NCBI GenBank assembly: GCA_025361105.1
Contig: JANYAW010000002.1
Span: 1 to 6,781 of the forward strand
Reading direction: 5' to 3'
Length of the DNA stretch: 6,781 bases
DNA from: Rhodocyclaceae bacterium
GTDB taxonomy: Bacteria > Pseudomonadota > Gammaproteobacteria > Burkholderiales > Rhodocyclaceae
Shown piece by piece: positions 6,612-6,781 of this stretch (its first letter is position 1; the number at the start of each line of letters is the position of its first letter). The notes under the pieces are model-generated. The model had not been told where the DNA came from. It did no database searches and worked only from the letters and a program-made list of their open reading frames with translations. The translations under genes and the position numbers were made by a program.

Positions 6612-6781
6612 CTATCTGGCCTCGTAGCTAAAGCGTTTTGCCATCAGCAACAGCATTTGCTCCAGCACCAGACCGACGATGCCGATAACGAAAATGGCAA
6701 TCAAAATGTGATCGACCTTTAGGTTGTTCCATTCGTCCCACACCCAGAAACCTATGCCCACACCGCCGGTGAGCATTTCGG
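6612..6781 (-). CDS. nrtB: Nitrate ABC transporter permease, C-terminal end (5' part outside window)
   Basis: Only the last 55 residues are visible, ending at TAG (6612-6614). They read EMLTGGVGIGFWVWDEWNNL, then a hydrophobic segment (ILIAIFVIGIVGLVL) that would be the last transmembrane helix, and a short charged tail MAKRFSYEAR. The GGVGIGFxVWDEWN block and the closing KRFSYE-type tail are typical of NrtB/NasE membrane subunits of nitrate importers. It would sit in the inner membrane and pair with the ATPase encoded 2 bases downstream. The rest of the gene, and probably a periplasmic or lipid-anchored substrate-binding protein gene, lies beyond base 6781. Confidence 0.9.
   Translation of the reverse strand, partial: EMLTGGVGIGFWVWDEWNNLKVDHILIAIFVIGIVGLVLEQMLLLMAKRFSYEAR

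Overview
The window holds one polycistronic block, read entirely on the minus strand, for nitrate uptake and assimilation. In transcription order (high to low coordinate) it contains the C-terminal end of a nitrate-type ABC permease (NrtB/NasE family), its ATPase (NrtD/NasD), the large NADH-dependent siroheme nitrite reductase subunit (NirB), the small Rieske-type subunit (NirD), and a molybdenum assimilatory nitrate reductase (NasA) that runs off the low-coordinate edge. Neighbouring genes are 2 to 4 bases apart, or overlap by 32 bases in the case of nirB/nirD. No stretch above about 10 bases lies outside a coding frame, so no internal promoter or terminator is called. The operon promoter and the substrate-binding protein would lie beyond base 6781.

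The GC-rich coding style, the fused NirB architecture, the NasA with a C-terminal BFD-type [2Fe-2S] domain and the nrt-nir-nas order suggest a Proteobacterium, probably a beta- or gammaproteobacterium. This assignment is an inference from general resemblance and was not tested by a search.

Together the genes would import nitrate (NrtBD), reduce it to nitrite in the cytoplasm (NasA), and reduce nitrite to ammonium with NADH (NirBD).

The striking feature is inside nasA. Two copies of a GC-rich palindromic repeat of roughly 100 to 130 bp, about 1.5 kb apart, sit in the same orientation and the same reading frame. The frame stays open for all 1000 codons visible. Each copy adds a foreign-looking peptide (LPLQGEGRGG ... 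SPHPPPNLPLEGG). One copy lies between the third and fourth cysteines of the N-terminal [4Fe-4S] motif; the other lies in a linker before the molybdopterin-dinucleotide-binding domain. A further ~35-bp segment (encoding VGA-x-x-TPSS) accompanies each copy, but on opposite sides. This looks like in-frame invasion of an apparently intact enzyme gene by a small non-autonomous palindromic element, comparable in principle to the Rickettsia palindromic elements.
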